A DNA stretch of 64,000 nt from Bretschneidera sinensis (GCA_023935145.1 CM043703.1:19765227-19829226), one strand, 5' to 3'; positions 1 to 13,526 are shown, counted from the first letter of the stretch. A program made the numbers and translations. The notes: generated by a model not told the origin, from the sequence alone.

Positions 1-429
1 CATACAAGGTGACTCTTACCGGGTACTGCCCCGTATCCGACGATCTCGAGCCCTGCCGCTGGGAAATCCTACCTTCAAGCTGAGCCGACGTGCCAAAGTT
101 CAGTTTCGCGTGGTCTTTTGAGTAGCAAAATTGAAAGAGAGAGGAAAAAAGATAACTAGTTGTAGGAAAAGCGAGAACCAACAAATATTTTTATTGAATC
201 ATGAACAGAGTCAACAAACAAACCCTTAACACCAATACTAGGCGAACAATTGTGGCTCTGATACCATGTGAATACTAAAAAGGAAAACAGAGGCTAGGGT
301 TCTCATTAGCTGAAGAAAGTCTATATAATACATCAGAAAGCAAAGTTTATATAGACTAGTAAAATAAGAAAGAAAGACTATTCTACCCTTAATAAAAATA
401 ACAAATAATAGTAACTAATATAATTAACA
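1..429 (-). mobile_element. Short-LTR copia-type retroelement, 5' end (partial)
   Basis: A minus-strand element enters from the left edge. Positions 252-266 read GTGGCTCTGATACCA, the reverse complement of a tRNA-iMet primer-binding site (TGGTATCAGAGC). It abuts a candidate 5' LTR of only ~163 bp at 267-429, which starts TGTGAATA and ends AATTAACA on the plus strand. The inner ~250 bp would be leader and the start of the internal region; I see no confident gag. The short LTR suggests a TRIM-like or small copia element. Only one LTR is in view, so the class is inferred from PBS and LTR termini. Confidence 0.6.
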
Positions 430-1330
430 GTGGTATGTTGACAAAAAGAGATCGAATCCGAGTCCTTTAGAACAACTGAAAATATAAATTAAGTTAAAAA
501 TTAAAATTCTTTGTGTTCTTATTACTCTTATTGTTCAATAATGTTTGTCCTATTGCACCTATTCATTCAATTAAATTATTAATTTTTTGTTAATTTTAAA
601 TTAATGAGATATCCAAATTTTATATAATATATTAATTTTTAAAAAGTATTTTTTTACAATTCTAATTAAAAATATATCTAAAATTGAAGATCAAAATAAT
701 ATAAAAAAAAATAAAATAGACAAACAATGTTACTTGGCATCATCCATTCAAAAAAGGAGTTTAATGGGATATTAGTAGTAGGTTATAAGGTCCTAGTCAT
801 TTGGAGACAAATTAGAAGCCCTGATTTGCGGGATTTCGACAGAAATCAACTTTCTATTAAGGTTATGGATTCTGATTTCCATTACTACGTTTTCTTGCAA
901 CAACAACAGTACCTGTTAGATTGTGGGAATCAAACCCCCATTATCAAGATCATTGTCTTACCATTATGGCATCTGCCCTCTAGCGTCTTCAAACTTGCAC
1001 CAAATTAATTAGTTAATTAATTAATTATCTGTTCATTAGCATAATCAACATGTTAATCATATACTGAAACAAATCTAGACTATAGGATTAAGAAAATATT
1101 ATATAGTCTCTTATGTATGAATCTTCTGCTCATTTTTATGCACTCGGCAATAATTCCCAAGTTGATTAATTTAAAATCATCATGCATTTGACAAAGAGCA
1201 TCTTCACTATCTCGTGACTAGACTGAGTACCAGTTGGTAAGCACTAGTTTTGGTTTCTGTCAAAATAATTTTGTAGTAAATCGGCAATAAAATTAAAAAT
1301 TGTTTTGTGTTTAATAAAATAATTGTAAAA
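430..1330. other. AT-rich spacer, no gene seen
   Basis: AT-rich DNA with short homopolymer runs and a TTAATTAA-rich stretch near 1,005-1,030. A 93-codon reading frame at 727-1008 resembles no family I know and has no supporting context. Confidence 0.5.
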
Positions 1331-2960
1331 ACAGTTTATCTGACAGAAAATAAAAAATTCAATTTTGTAAAAACAATTTTTTTACCAGTTTTGATTCTCT
1401 ACATAAAACATTTTTTTTTTAGAAATGTTTGATTTAATTTTTATTTCTTAGAAATATAAACAATTTTATGATCACTATATATCAAACAATACTTAGCAGT
1501 GTGTTGCAATTCACTTATTCATAATTAATGATAATTGTTGTTGGTTAAACTCTATTCTCCAATCAAAAGACGACACTCATCGTGTTAGGGGTAAAAGAAT
1601 CATTAGTCAATTAGGGTATTAAATATCCACTTAAAACGAATGTGTAAAACTACACCAAACCCATCGTGAGATCTTAATCCCTCTTCGATTCGTCTTCCGA
1701 CAATTCATATTCTCTCATAAATGATTCTCTTCTTTTTTCACTATAAAATGAAAATTCAAAATATCATATTCAGATTTGAAACTCAATTCACTTAACTCCC
1801 TCAATGCAATTTATTTTTAACAATTATATTGATTTAATCCTCTGAGTGATCCCTCAAAGATAAATTTTGGACCTCCACTTAATATATTTCTTTGTTCATG
1901 TTACCAGAATTGAGAGAGCTAAAAGTAGTTGGGCAATCAATCCCTTTGTCACTGAGAAATATTTTGTTAGATCGGATCTAAAACATTAGTTTTAGATCCG
2001 TATAAAATTTCACTGGTAATTTAAAAAAAATTTATTGATAATATTATTTTTTGGATCTCACATTTATATTGGTATTACTAATAAAATTTCAAACGGATCT
2101 AAAACTAATGTTTTAAATTTAATGTAATTAAATATTTTTGCACTCTTCTACCTTCCTCAAGTTCCTAGCAAGTCCCACAACGTACTACCCATTGGTGACT
2201 TAACAGTTTATTTTATAGAAAATAAAAATTTTGTTTTTTCAAAACGTAATTTTTTTTTCAGTTTTGATTCTTTACATAAAATATTTTTTTTAAAGGTGTG
2301 ACTTAATTTATATTTTTTATAAATAAAACAATTTTATAATCTCTATATATCAAACAATACTTAGTAGTGCCTTGCAATTCATTTATTCATAATTAATGAT
2401 AATTGTTGTTGGTTAAACTCTTTTCTCCAATCAAAAGACGACACTCATCGCGTTAGAGGTAAAAGAATCATTAATCAATTAGGGTATTAAATATCCGCTT
2501 AAAATGAATGTATAAAACTATACCAAACTCATCGTGAGATCTTAATCCCTCTTCGATTCGTCTTCCGACAATTCATATGGTCCCCCATAAATGACTTTCT
2601 CCTCTTTCTACTATAAAATGAAAATTCAAAATATCATATTTAAATTTGAAACTCAATTCACTCAACTCTCTTAATGCAATTTACTTTTTATAATTATATT
2701 GATTTGATCGTCAGAATGACCCTTCAAATATAAATTTTGGATCCTCACTTAATATCTTTCTTTGTTCAAGTTATCAGAATTGAGAGAGCTAAAAGTAGTT
2801 GGACAACCAATATCTCCGCCACTCTTATGAGGAATATTTTATTTGAAAAAAGTTTGAAACATTAATTTTAGACCCGTTTAAAAGTATTTTTGTACTCTTC
2901 TACCTTCCTCGAGGTCCTAGCAAGTCCCACAATGTACTGCCCATTGGTGACTTGACATTC
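1331..2960. repeat. Direct tandem duplication, units of ~876 and ~752 bp
   Basis: Unit 1 (about 1,331-2,206) and unit 2 (about 2,207-2,960) align along their length. Shared landmarks are CAGTTTTGATTCT, CAAACAATACTTAG, a TAATTGTTGTTGGTTAAACTC block, AAAAGACGACACTCATCG and CCCATTGGTGACTT at each unit's end. Divergence is visible throughout, so the duplication is old. Unit 1 has ~110 bp around 1,990-2,100 that unit 2 lacks. No coding potential is seen. Confidence 0.8.
1980..2114. repeat. Fold-back with perfect 22-bp arms
   Basis: The left arm at 1,980-2,001 (AAAACATTAGTTTTAGATCC plus GT) is perfectly complementary to the right arm at 2,093-2,114, with ~91 bp between. The corresponding place in the second duplication unit has only one diverged arm, so the fold-back was gained in unit 1 or collapsed in unit 2. 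Confidence 0.75.
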
Positions 2961-4584
2961 GTTTTTGGAATCAGAGTAATTATCTTTGTGGGTTCAATAA
3001 AAAAATCTTAGATTTTTTGCCTTTTTATCTATTATAATAAGCATTGTTTTCCTTTTAATTTTTATTGAGATAATAAGCTTACATTTTGTTTATTAAAAAA
3101 TATTGAAATAATAGGCTTTGCAACTCATAAATAATGCAACATTGCCCCCACAACATCTCGACCCACGTGTGAGGTGACAGTTTATAGCTGATGAGGATGG
3201 GCACGATATGTCTTTCTCATGAGCCATAACTACTTGTTCGGTTGCTCCTCACTAATTATTTAATTTACTTGTCAAAAGAATATTAAATTAATAAATATGT
3301 AATCCAATTGTCCAAACGATCTAATTAAGTCGAATCCGAACTTGTACCACTAGCCGTGCTCGATCTATCAACTACGAGTTTTACTTTGATCCGACGAATC
3401 CTAACCAATTTGGTTAAAATTCAAATAGGACCCTACCATATCTGATTATCTTGTCACTATATACCCACTTGATGCGTTGCATAATTCACATTCGTTGGTG
3501 CGGTTTAAGTACTGAAAGGTATTGATCGTGAAAAATGTTACGGTGAACAGAGTTTTGGTTAATTTTTACTGTCCTTAGTAGCCGAAGAAGATTGCGTATT
3601 CGTACGTGGGACATTAACAATCTTGTACCACAGATGTTACACACTTGCCGACAACATATTTTGTAAATATTTATATATACTTAATTACTAATATTTATGA
3701 ATTATGTAATAATGATTTAACAATTAAGATACTAATAATTGATTTTCAACTCTCAAGATATCATCAAACATTCTTTTTGATCATCTTTAAAATTATCATT
3801 TTAGTGTTTTTAAGTAAAAAAAAAAAATATCTTTTAAGCATTTTATACTACTATTTTAAAGTAACTTATTTTATAATATTAATTGATCATAAATTTTATT
3901 TTCTTGTATAAGAGTATTCTACTTCATTAAATGAAGAAAAGAAAATATTTCGTTTATTTATCTGCATGTTTTTTTGGAATGATAATTTGGGATAAGAATT
4001 TTTTATCCAAAAAAGTAAAGGTCGTTTTTTTGTTTATCTGTATTGTTTTTGTGATTTGTCAATGCATCGAAAAAATTTAAATTTTAAAAAACAGAACGTA
4101 ATAATTCAAGTAAATAAACAAAAAAAATGTTAATATTCTGGGTTTAATTTCAATGGCTACTCTCTCTTTTTTGCTAATGTAAGGCATTGAAATCCTTCAA
4201 TTAATATATTAGAAATCACCCTTGAGAGTAGCTGATCGAGTAGGCTACAATTAAGTCAGCAAAGATTCAAGCTCACTTATTTGGACCACAAGGGTAATAC
4301 CATGAGATGGTCACATCTTGTGGGGCATAAATACGTCGTCGTACCTAATTATAAAGAAGAAAAAGGACCACACAATCTCATCAAATCTTACACTTGATTT
4401 ATATTCTTCCTTGAAGGCGACCAAAGAATTCATTCCAATTATTTTCAACATTACAAATCAAATAATCTGTGTTTCATTCGGAAAAATGAAACTTTTCATC
4501 TACCCATAAGGAAAAATTACCTAACAATTCCATGATTCGTGTAATTATAAAATGATGCATGAATTTTCTCTTTGTGTTTTTTTG
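2961..4584. other. AT-rich spacer, no gene seen
   Basis: Mostly AT-rich. A slightly more GC-rich stretch near 3,130-3,640 includes CCCACGTGTG (a G-box-like CACGTG core, ~3,162-3,171), but I see no ORF or splice structure next to it. Short reading frames at 3,645-3,911 and 4,318-4,509 look like chance. Confidence 0.5.
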
Positions 4585-4895
4585 GGTTAATACTATTTTT
4601 GTCCCATGAGTTTTTATCACTTGCAACAAATTTCTCAAATATTTAAAATCAAAAAATTTCCCCCCTCAACTTTCAAGTAGTAACAAATTGTCACATTTGT
4701 TTAATTCCTTAGTTAAATTTGACCGTATGCTTTTACCACATGTGTGAAAAATCTGTTAGATTTAATTGAGAAATTGAATAGATGAAACAGTTTGTTATAA
4801 CTCCAAAATTAAAAGAGAAATTGTTTGATTTTAAAGTTAGGGGTAATTTGTTATCAATGATAAAAGCCAATTAAGGTGCAAAAATAATATTAACC
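4585..4895. mobile_element. MITE-like element with ~20-bp terminal inverted repeats
   Basis: The left end GGTTAATACTATTTTTGTCC matches the reverse complement of the right end (GGTTAATATTATTTTTGCAC) with few mismatches. The 311-bp interior is AT-rich and non-coding. No convincing target-site duplication is visible because both flanks are T-rich. The superfamily is unknown. Confidence 0.6.
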
Positions 4896-5094
4896 TCATT
4901 TTTAAAAGTGAATTCATATTCTTATATGATACTGACACCCGACATAACAGGTACTCTTACACCTAATGAAGTGCAAATTTTCTTTCCAAGATATGTGATT
5001 CACGAGGAAATGTCTATTTATGATATGTTAGACAAATATGACTAATCCATTTTTTCATGTTTATTATTTTCTTTGTTTATTGAATGGAGAGGGT

Positions 5095-6302
5095 TGTTGA
5101 TTAAGGAACCCAAGAGGAGTGAATTGAGTTTAAAAGTTTTTATATTAATTGAAGCAAGCAAGTTTAAAGAAAGAAAACTATAAACAACAAATATAAACAT
5201 GCTAAAAATTAAAAAGAGTAAAGAAGAAGTGCTTACAAACTTGATTTATAGTGTTTCAGTCACTCATTGTGCTTAACTCACAACTTAAGAGATCTTCTTG
5301 ATAGTTCTCTTTGGTAATCTAAGTTAAAAACACAAAAAAGAACCTCAAGGTGCTGTCCAAACTCTTACAAGAAAATTTTCTCTCACAAGAAATATTTTAC
5401 TAAGTTTTTAACACCTAAACAAATCTTTCTAAGAGTTACACCAACTCTTTTACAACTTAGAGAATGGAAGATTGTTTTTGGTACAATAAGAAAGAGATCA
5501 CAATGAATGAGTACGACTCAAATTTTTCTCTCTCACAAGCTCTTGGCTTTAAGAATGGCTCAATTTCAGATTTTGAAAACTCAATGAATCAATTAATGAG
5601 CTCTTGATAGTTTTAGTTAGTTTTAAACACTCATTGATGATATATATTTATAGTTCTAATTCCTACCGTTAGAGACATTAAATGATTGTTTGATGCATTA
5701 AATGCTCTGTATCGTGTCTCTAATTTTGAAAATTAGCCGTTATTTTTAATAGTTCAATCGACTGTGACTTTTGTCCAGTCGACTGTTACTTTGAAATTTT
5801 GAATCAATAAGATAGAAGTCGAGGGTTCAGTCAAGTGTGAGATTCTTCTAGTCGACTGTGAAAAATCTTCGACTCTTCTACAATCGATTGCAGAGTCTTA
5901 TAGTCGATTGCCTTTTGGCTCTAGAAGTATGAGCTACAAAAACTTGAGCCTCCAATCGACTATAGTACTAACCCAGTCATCTGTGGCTATCCAAATTCTC
6001 AATTTTACTTAAATACTTATAGGAGTTTTGAATCATTGAACCGATTTTTAAGTACGCCATTTCAGAGAAAACATTTTGAGCTATACTAGAGCTAAGAGAT
6101 GAGAGAGAAACAATAAAGAAACCTAACTATGAAAAAGTTTTCAAATATCCATTAACTTCTTCTTTGAAAGATCTTTAAGACTTTATAGATTTTCATGTGC
6201 GTGTCATACATTTTGTGTGTGTGTCTGACACCTTAACTTAGATAAAAGATGATTAGCTCAATAATTATGTATTGTCATTGTCAAAATCAACTTGAGGTCA
6301 AG
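5095..6302 (-). mobile_element. Sirevirus-like copia LTR, probably solo
   Basis: About 1.2 kb beginning TGTTGATTAAGG and containing AACCCAAGAGGAGTGAATTG, the reverse complement of the conserved '...CAATTCACCCCCTCTTGGG' 3' region of Sirevirus-type LTRs. It aligns with the LTR at ~53,505-54,807, including several diverged copies of a CAGTCGACTG-type palindrome (5,755-5,990) and the end GTCAAAATCAACTTGAGGTCAA. No PBS or coding region adjoins it, so it is probably a solo LTR. Boundaries are approximate. Confidence 0.6.
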
Positions 6303-8164
6303 AGAGGCCTCCTTCATATTATATGATTCATGTGTTGAACTTTTCAAGCTGAAATTGATATTACTAGTATGAATTATTAAGTTGTTTAGAAAGGATTGAC
6401 AAATTCTTGATCATCCTAAGAGTTTAAATAGTGATGGATATTATAATTAAAACAATGTTGACATTCTTGTCGTTTGTTAAGTTAATATGTAAAGTTCCAA
6501 AATTCAAGTTTAGTAGATAAAATCATTTGTTGTCGTACAAATGTTTTTAAATTGAATTTCATTGGCACCAAAAATCGAACAATAATGAATGAGATATGGA
6601 CACTTTTCATTGTGTAATCTATCGGGCAAGCCTTCAGTGATTTTTCTTTTTAAAAAAAAAACAAAAGCCAATAAAGTTAGAAAAATCAATATTTAGAGTT
6701 GATTTTTGATCATTTTAAAGTGAGAGTAAATGGTTGTTTAAAAATCCAAAATGTATCAATTTAAATCATACAGTTATGATTTAAATAAAAAAAATATGTG
6801 AGATTAAATCAAAAGACATTAATTTAAATCAAAGATTGTGATTTGAATAGAAAATGTGTGAGATTTTAATTAGTTTTTAATTATTTTTTAAATAGATACA
6901 ATCTGATCCGTTAAAAACTAACAAACATGATCGTAAGACTCCCATTAAATCTGAAAAAAAAATCATGCATTTTCAATTGGAAAAACATATATTTCTATAA
7001 CTATTTGAAGAGGTGCTTCTGCATGTAATAATACTCATCTCTCCCCACTTTCATAACACAATAATTTTTCATTCTTTTTTCTTTCTCTCAAAACTCTACC
7101 AGAATATTTTTATTATTTTAAAGTAGAATTAAATCAGAAGTTTTTTAGATTTTATTGTCGAAAAACTTTAAACAATAAACTTAGTTGTATCTTGGATGAC
7201 TATTTATTTTCAACTCAAAACAAATTTATTTATACAAATAAAAATGAATAAAACCTTAAAAAATATTTACAATACGCATCTAAATATTGATTCTAAATTT
7301 TTTATGATAAATAATTGATCCAATTGTGACTATATAAATTAACAACGGAGATAGAATAATGAAAGACCCATATCCATGCAATTGTCAATTCATCTCTCAT
7401 TGACATGGGTCGAGTATCAAATTCCTGATTTTATTTTTGTATGAAGATAATGATGGGTGACCCTCTAATTTTATCATCCAAATTTATTATCCGTGGGTCC
7501 AATGAATGGAATTTTTTGTTTTTATTTTTATTTGTTATCATTCGAATTTTTCAATATTGTCTGAATGAGTAACGTTGACAGTAAAAATATAGTTATTCAT
7601 AACCACTCATTAAAAAAAGATTTTTTATTTTATTTTTATTACTCTGAAAAATATGTTTTTATTTTATTTTATCTTTTTCATTATAATGGTGTTATATTTT
7701 AATAAAATAAAATTTAGATTATTTAATTTAAATTGTGTTTTTCATTTTTTATAGAAATAATCCAAAGCATAGCAATAAAAATTAACAAAAAAATATCAAA
7801 TCGATAATATTTCTTAAAACAGTTTTGATCAAAAAATTGTTTTCATACTAAACGTATTTTTATTTTCAAAAAACCATTTTCTGTTTATGAAAACAGAAAA
7901 CTGATTTCGAACTAAAATCACAGCTTGATTTACAGGAGAGAACAGTGTTGAATTTCTTGCTTTTATAAGAGAAGCTTTAAAGCAGACAGTGACGTTGAGA
8001 ATCAACTGGATGGTCAACCACGAGACACGAGGTCTGGAGGCACAGGTGTGGAAACTGACAAACCGCAAGTTTTGTTTGTACACTTCCCAATGTCTGCTCT
8101 TCACACGAATGGCTTTGTCAGAGGTGCACGTGTGCTCTCATTTATTGCTAATTAAGACAGTGAC

Positions 8165-8199
<35 letters not shown>

Positions 8200-8852
8200 T
8201 CACATGCATTTTGGCTCAAATATTGTTATAGCCCTTTGTCTGGTGGTTAAATGCAGAGTTATTAATTTCAAAACCGATGAAACGTTTTGGTTACGTTGAA
8301 ATCGAAATATTTTTATATTTTGTTTTTTTCTCAATTTGTTTTAATTATTTTAATATGTTTTCAATTGAAATATTATAATATTAAGTTTTTACATATTATT
8401 TTAAAAAAATAGTTTGAGAATTTTTATTATTTTTCAGATTAATAATTGAATGATAATTATTTTATTATTATATATATATGAGTTGTATGTAATTTGATAA
8501 TAAAACAAAGTTTCAATTTGGTTTTATATAGAAAAAATGAATTATAATTTATTTTAAAGTAAAAATTTAAGTAGGATTAATTTACATATCTAAATAGTGA
8601 TTGTTTTCTTATGATTTATATTTATAATTATATATATTTTGAAATATATGTAATCTGAAAGATACGTAATTGAAAAAATTGTTAAATCCAAAATAACACG
8701 CTGAAACCAAAATATTTTATTTAAATAATTAAACTAAAATATTGTCTTGAGAGGACAGTATTAAGATCTAATAGTGTTTACAATTAAATGACTTGAGGGG
8801 AATCAAAATCCAACTAGTATTTTTGTTTCTTGTTGAATTGGGATAGACTAGT
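6303..8852. other. AT-rich spacer with a GA microsatellite
   Basis: No gene recognised. A (GA)n microsatellite lies at about 8,169-8,195. Reading frames at 7,829-8,104 (minus) and 7,989-8,231 (plus) overlap each other and match no family I know. The remainder is A/T-rich with long T and A runs. Confidence 0.5.
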
Positions 8853-8861
8853 AGTAATTAA

Positions 8862-9228
8862 GGTTAAATATATATTTTGATTATTTAATTATTGTTTGAG
8901 TTTTATTTTAATCACACAACTTTCAATTATATTAATCAGTTTCTGTAATTTTGTTTGTATTTTCAATTCAATCCTTTCAACGAATTTGGTTTTAAATTCA
9001 AGTCGGATTTCCAATTCATAAAGGGAGAATAAGAGGTTTTTATTCTCCTTAGACATGAATTTCCCAACTAAAATGAGATTATTAATCACTTCAGCGCTGA
9101 TCAAATGTTGAAGTGAAAATCTGACGTGATTCTAAGATCGAATTTAGGACTTGATTGATATAATTAAAATTTATGTAACTAAAATAAAATCCGATCGATA
9201 ATTATTCTATTAAAATAGATATTTAAAC
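8862..9228. mobile_element. Mutator-like MITE with 9-bp target-site duplication
   Basis: A 367-bp fold-back element. The left end GGTTAAATATATATTTTGAT and the reverse complement of the right end (GTTTAAATATCTATTTTAAT) continue as an imperfect ~60-bp inverted repeat, through TTTTATTTTAATCACA versus TTTTATTTTAGTTACA. It is flanked by identical 9-bp sequences AGTAATTAA at 8,853-8,861 and 9,229-9,237. A 9-bp TSD with long TIRs is the Mutator/MULE signature. There is no transposase, so it is non-autonomous. Confidence 0.75.
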
Positions 9229-9237
9229 AGTAATTAA

Positions 9238-10635
9238 CTACATTCTTGCTTAATTAATTTGTTTGAGAAGTGTAATTACTGGTGATTAAGGAGGAGTCAA
9301 ACTCATTAATCATGGATTGGTGGATACGACATAATATCTTTTCGTATGCGATTAGTCTGCTAAAGTTGCTAATTAATGAGTGTGCTTTCGACTGATGATA
9401 ATTAGTTGATGAGTTAATGAATTTGGAGTGATTTGCAAGTTTAAATTAATTAATCACTTCTCCCATTACCTTTCCACGTTTTGTACCCTATCTACTTAAG
9501 TATATAATTAGTCACTCACATTTAGTTATTCTGCTCAAAAGTTGAGTAATAATTTTTGGGAAGATAAATAATAATTTTGGAAAACTCAAATAGTAATACA
9601 AAAGGAGGAGGGACATTAAGTAATGTAATCTATTTATCTTAGGTGACCATCCAATATTCTAAGAACCAATCAATGAACCTACAAAAGCTTTTTTTACACT
9701 TCAAATTGTAATTTATTAATTTTTTTGTTTCTTGTGTAGTTTCAAATTCAAAATTGAAGGAAAATTATATATATTTATAATTTGGTGTAAATTATAATTG
9801 CATATTTTAACATTAAAATTATATTAATGTATTCTTAAACTCGAATCATAGTTATTTTAGATGGGTTTAAAGATTTCATAACGATTATTTGTCAATAATT
9901 AAATGTTAACAAACTAAAATATATTCTCTTTAGAAGGGTTTGACTCGAGACTGGTCGAGTATAAATACTAAGGTATTCGAGCTCGCATTGACTAAAAATG
10001 AATAAGCTTGAGCACAATCAATTTTATTATTGCTTAAGCTCGATAACAAACGAGTCTATTCGAGCTCGAGCTTGATCTCGAACATAAACTTTAATTTTAA
10101 TAAATAAAAATATTAATATTAATACAAATATTGATTCGAATCTCGAGAATATCTTATCGAATTGTTCGAAAGCTTTTTGAATTGGTCCTTAAAGTATTCG
10201 AATTCGGTTTAATAAACTAAATTAACATAATTTTAAATTCAAGATCAATCAAATTGAGATTTAATCAAACTCAACTTCCAACTCAAATTCAAATTTAAAT
10301 AACTCAATAAAAACTTAATTGGAGCACATCCCTCTCACATTATCTTTACGAGGGATTTTAAGTCAACAAGACCATCCATGTATAATTGCTAAGGATACAG
10401 CTAGCTAGGCATCTAGTGCTAAGGAAAGTTTGTAATGACCTCTCTGTGCGTACTCTGATTTTTCCAGTTTAGTAGAGTAGTGCGTACTATATAAATTCCT
10501 TTGTCAAAAAAAAGAAAGAAGAGGAAATGTTTTTTTTTGCCTCTATTTTTCTCTCTCTAATAATCAATTTTGTTTTAGTAATGAATAATGGTACATATTC
10601 AAAAATAGGACTAGGCATGGGTCGAGTTAGGGGAA
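9238..10635. other. AT-rich spacer with CTCGAG-rich patch
   Basis: No gene seen. Around 9,940-10,330 the words CGAGCTCG, CTCGAG and TTCGAA recur in AT-rich DNA, a texture common in decayed plant repeats, but I cannot assign it to a family. Confidence 0.4.
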
Positions 10636-11015
10636 AGATTTGATTGAATTCTGTTTGAGTCAATAGAATGGTACCGGTGCTAATCGGACGCGGTTGTCTT
10701 TACATACATTTCGAACATTTTAATAGTAATTATTACTATGTTTTTCACCATAGTTATAATTTGATTGTTTAAAGTATATGTTTGAATGTATAAATTAGTG
10801 TCTCTTAGAATAGCCAATATGCTTACTTGATTGAATTCCTATTTGGGTCAATGGAATGGTACCAATGTTAATCAGACACTCTTACGAGGTGATCTTTACA
10901 TAAATTCTGAACAATTTAATGATAATTATTATTATACATTTCAACATAATTATAATTTGACCGTTTAATGAATATATTCGGATGTACAAATTGATGTCTA
11001 GTAGAATAGTCTATT
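10636..11015. repeat. Tandem duplication, ~190-bp unit, two copies
   Basis: GATTTGATTGAATTC...TCAATAGAATGGTACCGG...TGTCTCTTAGAATAG (~10,636-10,822) is repeated as CTTGATTGAATTCC...TCAATGGAATGGTACCAA...TGTCTAGTAGAATAG (~10,826-11,012). The copies are clearly diverged. Non-coding. Confidence 0.75.
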
Positions 11016-13526
11016 ATACTTTATGGTATTGCTATGTTTGAAGATAACACGAGAAGGACCAAGCTCTTCTCAAACACAATTGGGAGAATTTTTTTTTTCA
11101 ATACACATTTGGATAATTGTCACGTTAATATTATAGATGATGTGACAATTATTTATAGGTGCATTGAGAGAAAATTTAACTTTAATTGTTAGTGAGAATT
11201 TGCACCCTTATATAAAAATAAAAGGGTAAAAATATCGTGTATATGATGATTTTAATATATGTACGCTAAATTTTGATGTGCAACAACAATTATTATGATT
11301 TTTTTCTTTTTTTTTATTAAAATAAACACATAAAAAATAAAAATAATTTATAGTACACATCAATTCAATATGATAATTAATTTTTTAAATGCAAATTAAT
11401 AATCATATGTAATTCTTCTTAAGTATCATTTTGTGGTTTCAAAATTTGAATACTTTGTTTCGAGTTAACTTATGCTAAATTGTCTTATACTACGTAACAT
11501 TTACCTATTCTGTTTTGTGTTAATGAAATTTTATGCTTGATTGGTACTGAAATCATAGGAAGTTTTCTAATTGGAGATGGGTGTTTGAAAAAATATTAAT
11601 CTTATGTACTATGCAATGTCTTTATGGTCGTGTCTGAGACTCAACCAAGCGATGCCAAAACACATTGGGGCACTTGAAGTTAGGTGTTTTTTTTTTGTAG
11701 CGTGCGTTTTTTTGCTTGGGACATACGCCGTGAATGCAAAAATTATGCCCAATGAAGTTTTTAAAAAAGGTTTAAATTTTAAAAAAAAAAAATACAAATT
11801 AAAGACTCAAACCCACGATTTAATGAGTTTCGTATGTTTTAATCATTAAACTATTGTTTTTATTGTAATATCATTATACTTCATAAATATATATTATATA
11901 TTATCTAATTTAGTAATAATTACAAACTATTTAATTAAACACATACAAATTACAACAATATAAAAATATAATTTATATATAAATATATATAAATATTTAT
12001 AAAATTATAATTATCATACTATAGAGAGTTAATAAAAATATTAAATTTTACTAAAAATAAGTAATTTAATTTAAATTTATTTTTTTATGTTTTAATTATA
12101 ATAATTAATTAATATTATTTTATTAAAATTTTAAAATATATTTAAATTTCTTTTTAAAACAAAACGTTTTGTTCAATGTTTTCCTCTAAAAACACTATAA
12201 CTACGCACTAAAATAAAGATCAATCAAGTGATAAATCTTTGATTGACATTGCCGGCCGTATTCCCTGAGATGGATTTCTTTGTCTCTAATCACGAAGTAT
12301 TAGACATAAACCCACTTTGTTGTTTGTCTTTAATGCCTCGTCCTTTGCTCCAATACTGCAGCAATTTTATGACTACTTTCTTCACAAGCAGACCAAAAGG
12401 TCAAAAAATAATTTCTAACCTAACTTAGTGGCCTGTACGTGCACCAATCATTGTCTAACCTAATCAACTTGATTTACTTTCTTCTTTGACAAAAAGAGGT
12501 TAAAACAGCAAAAAGTTCTATTCAGGGTTAGCATCTACTGTTTATCTTTTTGATTTAGAGATCTAATGCTTCTTGCTTTTTTGCTTTAAAAACAGGGGAC
12601 AATGCTACGTAATTAGATGCATATGTTGGGTTCAATGTAAATCATGCACTACACTGTCAACTTTCCTTTCTTTGGTTAATTTGTCAAGAAAAATGGCTGT
12701 ACCATATGTTCATATTTCTACAAAAGTATGTGAATCCAATTTTCCCCTATCAAGTCATGTCCTTTTCATTTCAAAGCTAGCTAGATAGGTGCAATAACCC
12801 TTTTGATAAAAAGAAAAATGGAAAAAGAAAGAAAAATTGGAATGCTTTCTATGCATGTGAATTTTCTTTTTAAAGTAAAAAGAAAAAAGAAGAAGAAGAG
12901 AAGAACATGAAATTAAGTTGTGAATACCCCTCTAACAAACTTGAAAAAAACTGAAAAGGTGCAAAATTCTTTTACCTTGCTTAATCCTTAGTTACTAAAA
13001 CCCATAAATTACTACCGAAATTTTAATGTGATGGTGAGGTTGGTGTAAAAATTGATATAAAACAATTTATCTCAAAATCATTCATAACAAGATTATAGAA
13101 TATCCAATATGATATGATTAATTTTATAGTGTACCTGTTTTGGACTCTATAGTAAATTACACAGTGAAAATCGAAAATTCTTACGTAGTCACACAACAAG
13201 AACATCGAATCTTTAAACAGTTAGTAGAATTAAAATAAAAATATTGTATAGTTATGTCTGTAACATGGTGAGGAGATTTAGCTATCAACCTTTATATAGT
13301 ATTCAAATGGATTGCTCATCAAAACGTTAATGGGTTACTATGGTCCATACTAATCAGTCCACACTTAACACATATACAAGAGTTAAATCCAATTAACAAA
13401 TCACTTTATATGAATTCTTTTTAAATTTTACCGTTTTTTTTTATCATAAATTAGACTCGAGTCCTCCCTATCGATAAAATGAGACCAGTGTTGGTAATTT
13501 ATCATCAACTTAAAAGCTTATTTTTA
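11016..13526. other. AT-rich spacer, no gene seen
   Basis: Extremely AT-rich at 11,860-12,180. A polypurine stretch lies near 12,790-12,910. Small reading frames at 11,604-11,849, 12,243-12,428 and 12,573-12,788 show no recognisable domain. Confidence 0.45.

Noticed and set aside
7829..8231. Overlapping ORFs on both strands near the GA microsatellite
   Set aside because: No domain, no splice or neighbour support, and mutually exclusive frames.
9940..10330. CTCGAG/CGAGCTCG-rich patch as a regulatory element
   Set aside because: The words are scattered without spacing or symmetry; it may be a decayed repeat, but I cannot define ends.
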